Made by a program: the position numbers and the translations under genes
In this document: one piece after another, positions 36,484-44,965 of the stretch
How positions within the stretch are numbered: position 1 is the first letter of the stretch
Layout: each line of letters opens with the position of its first letter
Notes under the pieces: generated by a model
Seen by the model: only the letters and a program-made list of their open reading frames with translations
The model's database searches: none
What the model was told of the DNA's origin: nothing
From: Rhizobium favelukesii
Lineage (GTDB): Bacteria; Pseudomonadota; Alphaproteobacteria; Rhizobiales; Rhizobiaceae
Length of the DNA: 64,000 nt
NCBI RefSeq assembly: GCF_000577275.2
Contig: NZ_HG916852.1
Coordinates: 3,792,001-3,856,000, forward strand
Direction: 5' to 3'

Positions 36484-37644
36484 TCAGAACCGCATGCCCG
36501 GCACGGCGAGCGGATTGTCGTTCAGCGCCGTCCGATCCGGCGTATCGACACCCGGCTTGCCGAGAAACGCATCGAACAGATCCTTGACGAAGGCTTCGGG
36601 CAAATCCCTGGTGATCAGCACCATGCGCGTGCGGCGGTCCTCAGGGTCAGGCCAGGCCGGCAGACGGGACGGCGGGTGGAAGATGCTCTGCACGCCGTGA
36701 AGCACCAGCGGTCGATCTGGCCGGTCGGATACCGCGACGATCGCCTTCATCCGCAACAGCTTTTCGCCGTGCGCCGAACGCAAGAGATCGATGAACATAT
36801 CGAGCGCCATCGGGTCGATTGGCTTGTCCTCGACGATCGAGAAGGACCGGATCGAGGAATCGTGGCGGTTCACGTCATGCGGGTCCTGATGATCGTGTCC
36901 GTGATGATGATGGTGATGATGTCCGTCAGCGCCATGGTGATGGTGTTCATGGTGGTGCGCATCATGCGCATCCTCATCCCGCAGCCAGCGACCGACGTCG
37001 GCGATCTTGGTTGCCGGATCATAGAGACCATTGACCAACACACTCGCCTGTCCGGCTTCGGCGCTGTCGGCATCCATCAGCGCCGCACGCGGGTTGAGTG
37101 CATCAAGACGCGCTTCCAGCGCCCGCAACACCTCCGGCGGCACCATCGTCCGCTTGGCGATGAGCAGCCGATCCGCAACTGCCGCCTGCTTGACCGCTTC
37201 CTCGTGATTGTCGAGTGTCTGCGAACCGTTGACCGCATCGACCACCGTCACGATGCCGTCGAGATCGAAATTGGTGGCGATGATGGGGTTGCCCATGATC
37301 GCCTGCATGACCGGTGCCGGATCGGCAAGCCCCGTCGTCTCGATGACGACCCGGTTGACCGGCTTGACGCGACCGGTCTGCACCGCATCCATCAGGTTTG
37401 CCAGCGTATCGACCAGCTCGCCGCGCACCGTGCAGCAAAGGCAGCCATCCGAGAGCTCGATGATCGCGTCACCTGAGCTTTCCACCAGCAGGTGATCGAT
37501 GCCGACGTCACCGAACTCATTGATGATGACAGCGGCATCCCTCATCGCCGGATCCTTGAGGATGCGGTTCAGCAGTGTCGATTTGCCGGCACCCAGAAAG
37601 CCGGTCAGGATGGTGACCGGTATCCGATCGGAAGCAGCGCTCAT
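36484..37644 (-). CDS. CobW/COG0523-family GTPase with His-rich loop
   Basis: A 386-residue metal-chaperone-type GTPase. P-loop GFLGAGKST (15-23), the metal-binding CxCC motif C68-L-C-C71, Walker B-like VVIETTGLADP, and a long His-rich stretch (about residues 225-262, over 20 histidines). Family members allocate zinc or cobalt; the His-rich loop suggests metal storage or sensing. Although cobS and cobT lie 9 kb away, no direct link is shown. It overlaps no neighbour and lies 12 bp downstream of the D,D-carboxypeptidase on the same strand. Confidence 0.9.
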   Translation of the reverse strand: MSAASDRIPVTILTGFLGAGKSTLLNRILKDPAMRDAAVIINEFGDVGIDHLLVESSGDAIIELSDGCLCCTVRGELVDTLANLMDAVQTGRVKPVNRVVIETTGLADPAPVMQAIMGNPIIATNFDLDGIVTVVDAVNGSQTLDNHEEAVKQAAVADRLLIAKRTMVPPEVLRALEARLDALNPRAALMDADSAEAGQASVLVNGLYDPATKIADVGRWLRDEDAHDAHHHEHHHHGADGHHHHHHHGHDHQDPHDVNRHDSSIRSFSIVEDKPIDPMALDMFIDLLRSAHGEKLLRMKAIVAVSDRPDRPLVLHGVQSIFHPPSRLPAWPDPEDRRTRMVLITRDLPEAFVKDLFDAFLGKPGVDTPDRTALNDNPLAVPGMRF

Positions 37645-37656
37645 CTCAAACTGACC

Positions 37657-38781
37657 TTAAAAAGAGGTCGGACGCGGCAGCGGCACCGGCACGTTGGCGA
37701 TCGTCCCGGCGGTATCCGCAGTGGCCAATTTGTCCGGCTGCGGTTCGTTCTGACCCGGAATAAGTCCCGCGAAGACGAAATTCGGCTCGTGGTCCATTTC
37801 CTGGATATAGGGCGACAGGACCTTCATGCGGCCGACCTCGTCGCGCGTTTCACTGCGGACCTTGGCGCCCTTGGCGCTGCAGATATTGGCAGTGATGTCG
37901 GTCACCTGATCCTGGCCCGGCCCATAGGGCCGCAGCGAACTGAGCGTGTCGGGCGCGGCAAACTGCGAGGTGAAGCCCTTCTGCAGCAAGTCAGCGGAGG
38001 CATCCGCGCGCGCCGCAAGGCTGTCGGTGCCGAGTACAACGGAGATCAGCGTGCGGCCGCTGCGGGTTGCCGAGGCGATCTGGTTGAAGCCCGAGGCGCA
38101 GATGAAGCCGGTCTTCATGCCGTCCGCGCCTGCGAAACGGCCGATCAGAGCGTTGATGCTCGGCACATTCTTGGTGCCCGTCGTGATGCCCTCAAGCGAG
38201 AAATAGCCGGCATATTGCGGGAACTCGCGGCGCAGTGCGACGGAGAGAACCGCAAGATCGCGCGCCGTCGTGTACTGGCCTTTGCCGGGCAGGCCGTTGG
38301 GATTGACGAAATGGGAATCCGTCATGCCGAGCTTTGCTGCCTCGGCGTTCATCTTCAGCACGAAGGCTTCCTGCGTGCCGCCGACGGCCTCAGCAACGGC
38401 AACCGCGATGTCATTCGCCGACTTGACCATCAGGATCTTCAGTGCGCTGTCGAGCGTCAGTTTCTGTCCCGGCTTGAAATACATCTTCGCCGGCGGCTGG
38501 GCGGCCGCCCGCTTGCTCATCACAACAGGCGTGTCGAGGCTGATCTGACCGGCGCGAACCGCATCGAACACTGTATAGACGGTCATCAGCTTGGTCAGCG
38601 AGGCGGGATACCATTTACGGAACGCCTCGTCGTGCTCCAGCACGCGGCCGCTCTGGACATCGACGAGAATATGCGGGTTCGCATAGGCTTGGGCGGAGGC
38701 CGAAAGAGCGATAGCGGCTGCGGAAGCTGCGATTGAGAGCGGCCGCAAAGCGGCAAACAAACGGTTCTGGCGCGTCGACAC
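37657..38781 (-). CDS. D-alanyl-D-alanine carboxypeptidase (PBP5/6 type)
   Basis: Periplasmic DD-carboxypeptidase (peptidase S11) that trims peptidoglycan pentapeptides. The 374 residues have a signal peptide (about 1-34, LSIAASAAAIALSASAQAYA), the serine nucleophile motif S61-L-T-K64, S122-A-N124 and K224-T-G226. The C-terminal region is longer than the catalytic core and includes a divergent DacA-type domain. It diverges from the M20 amidohydrolase, and the CobW gene follows downstream. Confidence 0.92.
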   Translation of the reverse strand: MSTRQNRLFAALRPLSIAASAAAIALSASAQAYANPHILVDVQSGRVLEHDEAFRKWYPASLTKLMTVYTVFDAVRAGQISLDTPVVMSKRAAAQPPAKMYFKPGQKLTLDSALKILMVKSANDIAVAVAEAVGGTQEAFVLKMNAEAAKLGMTDSHFVNPNGLPGKGQYTTARDLAVLSVALRREFPQYAGYFSLEGITTGTKNVPSINALIGRFAGADGMKTGFICASGFNQIASATRSGRTLISVVLGTDSLAARADASADLLQKGFTSQFAAPDTLSSLRPYGPGQDQVTDITANICSAKGAKVRSETRDEVGRMKVLSPYIQEMDHEPNFVFAGLIPGQNEPQPDKLATADTAGTIANVPVPLPRPTSF

Positions 38782-38940
38782 GGTTCGTCCTTAAAGATGT
38801 CCGGAAGTCTCGAAAGTTTCCCCTATTTAACGTATATGGCCATGACATGGCAAAGGGCCTTGATTAAGTTATTTCTGCGGCATCGTGTCCCCGCGACCCG
38901 GTTCCGTCCCCGATTCGATTTTCACGACAGGAAAGCCAGC

Positions 38941-40104
38941 ATGCCGATTTTGAACAGAGCCGCCGAACTTCAGGACGAAGTGACAGAGTGGCGACGGCAT
39001 ATCCATGCGCGTCCCGAACTTCTCTTCGCGGTCGAAACCACCGCTGCCTTCGTGGCCGAGAAACTCAAGGAGTTCGGTGTCGACGAGATCGTCACCGGCA
39101 TCGGCAGGACCGGCGTCGTTGGCCTGATCAAGGGCAAGGGCGAAGGCGCGCGCACCATTGGCCTGCGCGCCGACATGGATGCCCTGCCGCTCACCGAAAT
39201 CAGCGGCAAGCCCTGGGCCTCGACGACCCCGGGCAAGATGCATGCCTGCGGCCACGACGGCCATACCGCCATGCTGCTCGGCGCGGCGAAATATCTGGCC
39301 GAGACGCGCAACTTCAACGGCAATATTGCGGTCATTTTCCAGCCGGCCGAAGAAGGCGGCGGCGGCGGCAACCTGATGGTCAAGGACGGCATGATGGAGC
39401 GCTTCGGCATCGAAGAGGTCTACGGCATGCACAACCTGCCGGGCCTTCCGGTCGGTCACTTCGCCATCCGCAGCGGCGCGATCATGGCCGCCACCGACGA
39501 GTTCACCATCACCATCAAGGGCCGCGGCGGCCATGCGGCACAGCCGCACCGGACGATCGATCCGATCGCGATCGGCGCGCAGGTCGTCAGCAACCTGCAG
39601 CTGATTGCTTCCCGCAGCGTCGACCCGCTGCGCTCGGTCGTCGTCTCGGTCACCAAGTTCAATGCCGGTTTCGCGCACAACGTCATCCCGAACGATGCGA
39701 CGATCGCCGGCACGGTGCGCACGCTCGACGAAGAGGTGCGCGACCTCGCCGAGACGCGCCTGAAGCAGGTGGTTAACGGCCTGGTTGCGGCCCATGGAGC
39801 CGAGGTCGACATCAACTTCAACCGTAACTATCCGGTGACCTTCAACCACGCGACGGAAACCGGCCACGCCCTTCGCATCGCTGGCGAGATCGCCGGCGCC
39901 GGCAATGTGAATGCCGAGATCGACCCGATGATGGGCGGCGAGGACTTCTCCTACATGCTGAACGCCCGTCCGGGCGCATTCATCTTCATCGGCAACGGCG
40001 ACACGGCCGGCCTGCACAACGCCGCCTACGATTTCAACGACGAAACCATTGCCCACGGCATTTCCTACTGGGTGCGGCTTGCCGAACAGCGCCTCGGTGC
40101 CTGA
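38941..40104 (+). CDS. M20-family amidohydrolase (hippurate hydrolase type)
   Basis: A 387-residue zinc-dependent amidohydrolase of the M20D type. Metal ligands are in ACGHDGHTAML, FQPAEEGGGGGN and the C-terminal GGEDFSYML. The lid domain lies between (ATDEFTITIKGRGGHAAQPHRTIDPI). Family members cleave hippurate, N-acetyl amino acids or IAA conjugates; the substrate here is unknown. ATG 38941 follows AGGAAAG; an upstream in-frame start at 38797 overlaps the divergent promoter region. A hairpin follows the stop, before the tRNA gene. Confidence 0.9.
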   Translation: MPILNRAAELQDEVTEWRRHIHARPELLFAVETTAAFVAEKLKEFGVDEIVTGIGRTGVVGLIKGKGEGARTIGLRADMDALPLTEISGKPWASTTPGKMHACGHDGHTAMLLGAAKYLAETRNFNGNIAVIFQPAEEGGGGGNLMVKDGMMERFGIEEVYGMHNLPGLPVGHFAIRSGAIMAATDEFTITIKGRGGHAAQPHRTIDPIAIGAQVVSNLQLIASRSVDPLRSVVVSVTKFNAGFAHNVIPNDATIAGTVRTLDEEVRDLAETRLKQVVNGLVAAHGAEVDINFNRNYPVTFNHATETGHALRIAGEIAGAGNVNAEIDPMMGGEDFSYMLNARPGAFIFIGNGDTAGLHNAAYDFNDETIAHGISYWVRLAEQRLGA

Positions 40105-40126
40105 AACCGACTTCATGCGGGCATTG

Positions 40127-40158
40127 CAAAAGAGCTTGGCTTCCGGCCAAGCCTTTTG
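40127..40158 (+). terminator. Terminator-like hairpin before tRNA-Arg
   Basis: CAAAAG-A-GCTTGGC pairs with GCCAAGC-CTTTTG around loop TTCCG: 13 base pairs with one bulged A, and the T-run is in the 3' arm. It lies 22 bases after the M20 amidohydrolase stop. Confidence 0.7.
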
Positions 40159-40176
40159 TATGCATGACGCTCAAGT

Positions 40177-40253
40177 GGTCCCGTAGCTCAGCAGGATAGA
40201 GCATCAGATTCCTAATCTGAGGGTCACGCGTTCGAATCGCGTCGGGATCACCA
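40177..40253 (+). tRNA. tRNA-Arg (anticodon CCT)
   Basis: A 77-base cloverleaf. The acceptor stem GGTCCCG pairs with CGGGATC (one G-U), the D stem is GCTC/GAGC, and the anticodon stem TCAGA/TCTGA has loop TTCCTAA with anticodon CCT at 40211-40213. The T arm ACGCG-TTCGAAT-CGCGT is regular. CCA is encoded at 40251-40253. It reads AGG codons. tRNA-Arg(CCT) genes are frequent integration sites, and the region to its right looks accessory. Confidence 0.96.
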
Positions 40254-40615
40254 GTATTTTCAAAGTTAACCTTCGATTTCCCCAGAGTGTCACGTTCGTG
40301 CATCCGTTCACGTTGTTCTCAATGGATCAACGTGTTGTCGACAGCCTGAATAGACATCACCGAAATCGATAACATCCGTATCTAGAGTGGATCGAATCTG
40401 ACGCTTGGTACCCGCGCAGAAACCTCCGTCCCGGTCGTGGAAGGGCGTTTCGACCCTGCCCGGAAGCAGAAATTCCAGTGTCGCACGAGGGTGGTTAGCG
40501 ATCCTTTGGTTATTCGTCACTCCGACAAAGCGGCGCGCAGTTTACGCCCAACCTCACTTTTGGGTAATGTCGCCTTCGAGCTATTCTGAATACCCTGCGG
40601 TGGAGATTTTGCAGC
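40254..40615. other. 362-bp stretch after tRNA-Arg without a clear gene
   Basis: No frame with a convincing start was found; a 70-codon minus-strand frame at 40308-40520 has no recognised features. No repeat of the tRNA 3' end was seen here, so a classical att duplication is not evident. Composition looks less GC-rich than the flanks. Confidence 0.4.
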
Positions 40616-41146
40616 ATGGCGAAGCTCGTCTTTGGAATGAACCAGTCCCTGGACGGCTACGTCGACCACCTGGAAATGCCGACAGGCCCCGCGCTCTTTC
40701 GTCACTGGATAGAGCAAGTGCGCGACCTGACGGGCAGTGTGTACGGCCGCCGCATGTACGAGATCATGCGTTATTGGGACGAAGACCGTCCTGGGTGGAG
40801 TGCGGAGCAACGCGAGTTCGCGGCGGCGTGGCGGCGCCAACCGAAGTGGGTCGTGTCGCGCGCGTTGACGTCAGTCGGCCCCAACGCCACACTTGTCGAG
40901 GATGACATCGAGGCGGTGATACGTGGCCTGAAGGCACGGCTCGTTGGGGAGATTGCAGTTTCCGGACCAGACCTAGCACGAAGCCTAACCGACCTTGGTC
41001 TTATTGATGAGTATCGACTCTACTTCCACCCCGTCGTGCTTGGTCGCGGCAAGCCATTCTTCGCCGGCCCGCGGCCACCACTGCGCCTTGTCTCCACCGA
41101 TCACGTCGGCGAGGACGTGATTAGGTTGACGTATGTTCCTGCTTAA
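40616..41146 (+). CDS. Dihydrofolate-reductase-family protein (RibD C-terminal domain)
   Basis: A 176-residue protein of the RibD C-terminal/DHFR-like superfamily: MAKLVFGMNQSLDGYVDH at the N-terminus, TGSVYGRRMYEIMRYW, KWVVSRAL, and the C-terminal LIDEYRLYFHPVVLGRGKPFF that is diagnostic of the group. These small stand-alone proteins have poorly known reductase roles. It is the first recognisable gene after tRNA-Arg in a region of accessory character. Confidence 0.88.
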   Translation: MAKLVFGMNQSLDGYVDHLEMPTGPALFRHWIEQVRDLTGSVYGRRMYEIMRYWDEDRPGWSAEQREFAAAWRRQPKWVVSRALTSVGPNATLVEDDIEAVIRGLKARLVGEIAVSGPDLARSLTDLGLIDEYRLYFHPVVLGRGKPFFAGPRPPLRLVSTDHVGEDVIRLTYVPA

Positions 41147-41433
41147 TCGCGCGTCTCGCCAGACGGACTGCGCCGCCGCGTCTGGTCGGCTTTGGGTCGA
41201 GTTTTCCCCTTTGGTCGCCGGCCGAAGATCGGACATCCAGTGCGGCGATAGGACCGCCGCACTGACATGCCCAAGGGCCATCGAACTCACTTGAGCCAAC
41301 CGGTAATGATCGGAATGAGGCGCTGGCTTTTGCAATGAACGCGGCGCGACGCTCGTGCATCTCTTAGAGAGGTATGGTAGCTAGGGTGCATCTTCGAGAC
41401 GCCAAACTGTCTTGGGAACGGGACGACTTCTCC

Positions 41434-41883
41434 ATGACAGCCAGCAACCGCATCGCCCTCTCCAGCGACCACGCCGCCATTCAGCTGCGACAGGCCATTG
41501 CCGGTCATATTGCGGCGCAAGGCTGGGTAGTCGTCGATATCGGACCGACAACGCCGGAGAGCACACACTATCCTAAGCACGGCGAAGCGGCGGCGCGGCT
41601 CGTCGCCTCCGGCGATTGCCGGTTTGGCATCATCCTATGCGGCACCGGCCAGGGCATCATGATGGCGGCGAACAAGGTAAAGGGCATCCGTTGCGGCGTC
41701 TGCGTCGACACATTCTCAGCCCGCATGATCCGCCAGCACAACGATGCCAACATGCTGTCAATTGGCGTGCGCGTGGTGGGCGAAGGGCTGGCGCTCGATA
41801 TCGTGGATGCGTTCCTGACCGCTCGTTTCGAGGGCGGCCGGCATGCGGCGCGGGTGGAGATGATTGAGGCGCTGGAGGGGTAG
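41434..41883 (+). CDS. rpiB: RpiB/LacA/LacB-family sugar-phosphate isomerase
   Basis: A 149-residue isomerase of the ribose-5-phosphate isomerase B fold. Family residues are D12-H13 in SSDHAA, the catalytic cysteine C69 in IILCGTGQG, and H102 in RQHNDANML. The usual HYPD is replaced by HYPK. In rhizobia RpiB-type enzymes also serve sugar-alcohol catabolism, so the substrate may not be ribose 5-phosphate. ATG 41434 is chosen; the frame begins 20 codons earlier without a ribosome site. It stands alone in the tRNA-flanking accessory segment. Confidence 0.88.
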   Translation: MTASNRIALSSDHAAIQLRQAIAGHIAAQGWVVVDIGPTTPESTHYPKHGEAAARLVASGDCRFGIILCGTGQGIMMAANKVKGIRCGVCVDTFSARMIRQHNDANMLSIGVRVVGEGLALDIVDAFLTARFEGGRHAARVEMIEALEG

Positions 41884-42017
41884 CGCCGTCCTTTTGTTCT
41901 TCTTCTTTGGGTTCCCGCCCCGAATCCCCAAGCTGACGGATGACCGCTTCTTACATTTACGTCCAGAAGATGCCGGTCGGCTATCCACCAAACCTCGTCG
42001 TTTCCCGATGGCTCGGT

Positions 42018-42097
42018 TATGCCGAACCGCCGCATGACCAGGAATACTTATCGGCCCCAAAGCTCTGCCATGCGGCATAATCCGACTTACGGCATAA
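42018..42097. repeat. 80-bp inverted-repeat element with TATGCCG arms
   Basis: Outer arms TATGCCG (42018-42024) and CGGCATA (42091-42097), and inner arms GCCGCATG (42029-42036) and CATGCGGC (42070-42077), surround a 33-base centre. The paired, spaced half-sites look like recombinase binding sites or element ends. The IS630-type coding remnant stops at its right edge, as if this element inserted there. Family assignment is not possible without a search. Confidence 0.5.
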
Positions 42098-42099
42098 TG

Positions 42100-42423
42100 A
42101 ATGGTATCGCCGGGCGGGTCGCCCAGGGTCAGGGCTAAAATCAGTTCAGCCACGTCGTCAACCAGCTTAGGGACACGCGCAAGCCGCGTCTTGTCGTGCA
42201 GCAGACCCGGCACGCCCTCTTCCATGAACCGCGCCTGCCAGCGCCAGACGGCGGTCTTGCTGACACCGGCTGTGCGCATCATCGCCGCCGTGCCCAGCCC
42301 ATCGGCCAGTGGCCAGCACGATCCGGGCGCGCCAGACGTGCTTCTGGGGGGTGCGGTCGTCAACGATCACCTGCAGGCGCTGCGATCGGTCGGGTTCAAG
42401 TGGACGGTGATGCCAGTGGGCAT
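42100..42423 (-). pseudogene. IS630-family transposase remnant (N-terminal part, frameshifted)
   Basis: The minus strand encodes, across more than one frame, the helix-turn-helix N-terminus of an IS630-type transposase: a start MPTGITVHLNPTDRS, then RLQVIVDDRTPQKHVWRARIVLA, then DGLGTAAMMRTAGVSKTAVWRW and GLLHDKTRLARVP up to LGDPPGDTIH. At least two frame changes are needed and the DDE catalytic domain is missing. The match ends exactly beside the TATGCCG inverted-repeat element. It is non-functional mobile DNA. Confidence 0.75.
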
Positions 42424-42901
42424 CCTGAAGGCTCGCACGCCGGCAAACTCGTGGGAATCCCACGAAGGACCCTTGTGTCGATATCAATCCAGCCGCGTCC
42501 TCGTAACCGTATCGGTGCGTCGCCGCGATGGCGATGACACCAATCACCGTCATCGGTTTGCTGTACATGGTCTCAAGCCGTCTTCGCGACACAGGATGGC
42601 CGCAATCCTCATGTGGGTGCTTCTGGCGCCGGTCTTCCTACCGACGTTTATCGCTATCCCGCTGCCCGCTTTGGCGACACAAGGCATCGCCCTTTTTTCT
42701 ATGGCGTCGCCTTTGTCCTTGCGTTGGTTCCCAGCGAGGGCTTCACGCCGGCAGGCCAATCTCAAGCTGCGCGGCCTTCGGCCCTGACGAAGCCGCGCAG
42801 AGGTCAGTTTGGCAGGCTCGGGATGGATTAGGACCAATATCGAGCACGCCCACCTAGAGGAAGGATGGGCGGTTCATGCGCGGCGATCAGAAGTCCGGCA
42901 A
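42424..42901. other. 478-bp decayed stretch between transposase remnant and PanB-like gene
   Basis: Several short overlapping frames on the plus strand, one with a hydrophobic run (ILMWVLLAPVFLPTFIAIPLPA near 42605-42670), but no ribosome sites and no recognisable family. Probably a fragment of a membrane-protein gene or mobile DNA. I cannot assign it. Confidence 0.4.
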
Positions 42902-43699
42902 TTAGAGTCGGGACAGAAACCTCTCCAACTCCTCGGCATCAACAGGCACGCGATGACGTTCCTCGGGATAGGCGCCGCTTGCGATGTCGGCGGCGTATTC
43001 GCGGAATGCCGCGATCCGTTCCACCTGGATCCGATCATATTCCGCCGCGAGGTTGCGATAGACCTTGGCGTGGCGCGGATAGCGCCCGCGGTTCAGGCCC
43101 AGCACGTCCTCGGAGAACAGATATTGGGCATCGCAGCCGCTGCCGGCTCCCATGGAGATCAGTAGCATCGAGGTCCGTTCCGAAATCGCCGCAGCGACCT
43201 CGGCCGGCACCACCTCGATTTCCACGCTGAAAGCACCCGCAGCCTCCAGATCCTTCACCTGCTTGTAGACGAAGGCTGCCGATGCCGCCGTCTTCCCGAC
43301 GGCCCGAAAGCCGCCCGTCCATGTGGAGTGCGACGGAATGAGCCCCGTATGGCCGCAGACGGGAATATGTTCGTCGCGCAGCCGCCTGATCGTCTGCAGG
43401 CTGGCGGCGCAGTAGATGGCATCGGCTGACGCCGCCCGCATCTTCACGGCGCAGCGCAGGATCTCATCGGTGGTGGCACCGCTCTGGCCGTACTCGCCGC
43501 CGGGGATTGCGAAGCGACCGGGAGCGGCATCGCGAAACTGTGGATCGAAGAGGAGCTCGGGAGGAACCGAAATCAGATCGATGCCGGCGGCCTCGGCCGC
43601 TTCGGCCTCCTCGAGCGCTACCACGCGTAGCATGCTGAGCTGCCGCTTGCCCTTCATCGCCAGGAGGTCATGCACAGTCGGTCGCACTTGTTTGCTCAT
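42902..43699 (-). CDS. PanB-like (ketopantoate hydroxymethyltransferase superfamily) protein
   Basis: A 265-residue TIM-barrel protein of the PanB/PEP-mutase superfamily. Clear PanB blocks are VCGHTGLIPSHSTWTGGFRAVGKT, the SVEIEVVPAE strand with the catalytic glutamate, and LLISMGAGSGCDAQYLFSEDVLGL. However, the metal-binding blocks of true PanB (VGDS, ADLPF and KIEGG) are absent; equivalent places read SVPPE and YCAAS. So it is probably not the pantothenate enzyme. It is the last gene after mocD-mocE-mocF-like genes on the same strand, with 29 bp to the reductase, so it probably acts in the same pathway. Confidence 0.8.
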   Translation of the reverse strand: MSKQVRPTVHDLLAMKGKRQLSMLRVVALEEAEAAEAAGIDLISVPPELLFDPQFRDAAPGRFAIPGGEYGQSGATTDEILRCAVKMRAASADAIYCAASLQTIRRLRDEHIPVCGHTGLIPSHSTWTGGFRAVGKTAASAAFVYKQVKDLEAAGAFSVEIEVVPAEVAAAISERTSMLLISMGAGSGCDAQYLFSEDVLGLNRGRYPRHAKVYRNLAAEYDRIQVERIAAFREYAADIASGAYPEERHRVPVDAEELERFLSRL

Positions 43700-43728
43700 T
43701 GCCGATACCTTGAGAATACGGTCGCCAC

Positions 43729-44955
43729 TCAGGCGGCCAGGAGGGATTTCAGTTTGACGTTGCTTGCAACGAGGGCCGCCGGATCCGGATGGGCGCGCGC
43801 CGCGATCAGCATTTCGGCAAGCCGAATATCGCGGGCGACCGCATTGCCGCGACCGACGCCGCTTGCCGCAAGCAACCGGCCGGCTTGATCGAGATGGAAC
43901 AGGATGAAGGCGCCATCGCCGAGATCGCGTCGCAGATGCTGAACGGCGCCCTCCGCCAAGCCGGCGATCTGCAGCGTCACATCGTATTGATCGGACCAGA
44001 ACCAGGGTACGGCGGAAACGGCTTCGCCAAGCCCTATCATATTGGCGGCGGCCAGTGCCCCCTGCTCCTGGGCATTGCGCCAGGATTCGAGCCGCACGCG
44101 GCGGCCGCCATAGATCGCCAGCGGGAACGAGCAGCAGTCGCCGGCTGCGTAAATGTCAGGTGCCGAGGTGCGCAGGAGTTCGTCGACGGCAATGCCGTTG
44201 TCGATCTTGAGGCCGGCGCAAGCGGCAAGATCCGTATTGGGAACGGCGCCAATACCGACGAGCACGAGATCTGCCTCGACAGCATCGCCATCGACCAGGC
44301 GGATGATCGCCCTTTCGTTTTGTTCCGTTACACTGTTGATGACAACGCCGCAGCGAATGTCGACGCCTTCGAGCGAATGGCGTTCGGTGATGACGCTGGC
44401 AACCTCCTCCGGCACGCCGCGCTTCAGCACGCGCTCCAGTCCTTCGAGAACCGTCACATCCGCTCCGAACGCCCGCGCCGTCGCGGCAAGTTCCAGGCCG
44501 ATAAAGCCGCCGCCGATGATCGCGATGCGCTTGCCGGGCACCATGGCCTTGCGAAGGGCAACCGCGTCCGCATGGGTGCGCAGCGAACGGATATGCTCGC
44601 TCTCCGAGCCGATCCCCGGAAGCGGCCGTGCGCGAGCGCCGGTGGCAAGCAGGAGCTTGTCATAGGCAATGGTACGGCCATCGGAAAGCGCGACTGACTT
44701 TGCCTTAGGATCGAGACCCTGAATTGTGACACCCGTCAGCAGGCTGATGCCGCTTTCGACATATTTGGCCGGCTGGGCGATGAATTTCGGCGCCGCCGAA
44801 CGCTCGTCGCTCGCCTTTGAAAGCGGCGGCCGCTCGTAGGGCGCGAGCGACTCGCTACCGATCAGCGTGATCTCGCCGTCATATCCCTTTTCGCGCAGGG
44901 CAAACGCCGCGCGTGCGCCGCACTCCCCTGCCCCGATGATCACGAAATGGGTCAT
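43729..44955 (-). CDS. mocF: Ferredoxin reductase, MocF-like
   Basis: A 408-residue FAD/NADH-dependent reductase of the rubredoxin/ferredoxin-reductase (Pyr_redox_2) family. FAD motif G8-A-G-E-C-G13; second nucleotide motif IAIIGGGFIGLELA; FAD-contact IYAAGDCCSFP. It should pass electrons from NAD(P)H to the adjacent Rieske ferredoxin. ATG 44955 is chosen because GAGGAGG lies 5 bases before it; a GTG one codon earlier is too close. The gene order oxygenase-ferredoxin-reductase equals mocDEF of rhizopine catabolism; the symbol is given by this analogy. Confidence 0.85.
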   Translation of the reverse strand: MTHFVIIGAGECGARAAFALREKGYDGEITLIGSESLAPYERPPLSKASDERSAAPKFIAQPAKYVESGISLLTGVTIQGLDPKAKSVALSDGRTIAYDKLLLATGARARPLPGIGSESEHIRSLRTHADAVALRKAMVPGKRIAIIGGGFIGLELAATARAFGADVTVLEGLERVLKRGVPEEVASVITERHSLEGVDIRCGVVINSVTEQNERAIIRLVDGDAVEADLVLVGIGAVPNTDLAACAGLKIDNGIAVDELLRTSAPDIYAAGDCCSFPLAIYGGRRVRLESWRNAQEQGALAAANMIGLGEAVSAVPWFWSDQYDVTLQIAGLAEGAVQHLRRDLGDGAFILFHLDQAGRLLAASGVGRGNAVARDIRLAEMLIAARAHPDPAALVASNVKLKSLLAA

Positions 44956-44965
44956 CACAGCCTCC

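Noticed and set aside
40240..40260. tRNA-Arg 3' end as an attL site
   Set aside because: No second copy of the tRNA 3' sequence was found in the window, so integration there is only suggested by context.
42101..42787. 228-codon plus-strand frame over the transposase remnant
   Set aside because: The minus strand encodes recognisable IS630 sequence across frames; the plus frame is its shadow plus unassigned DNA.
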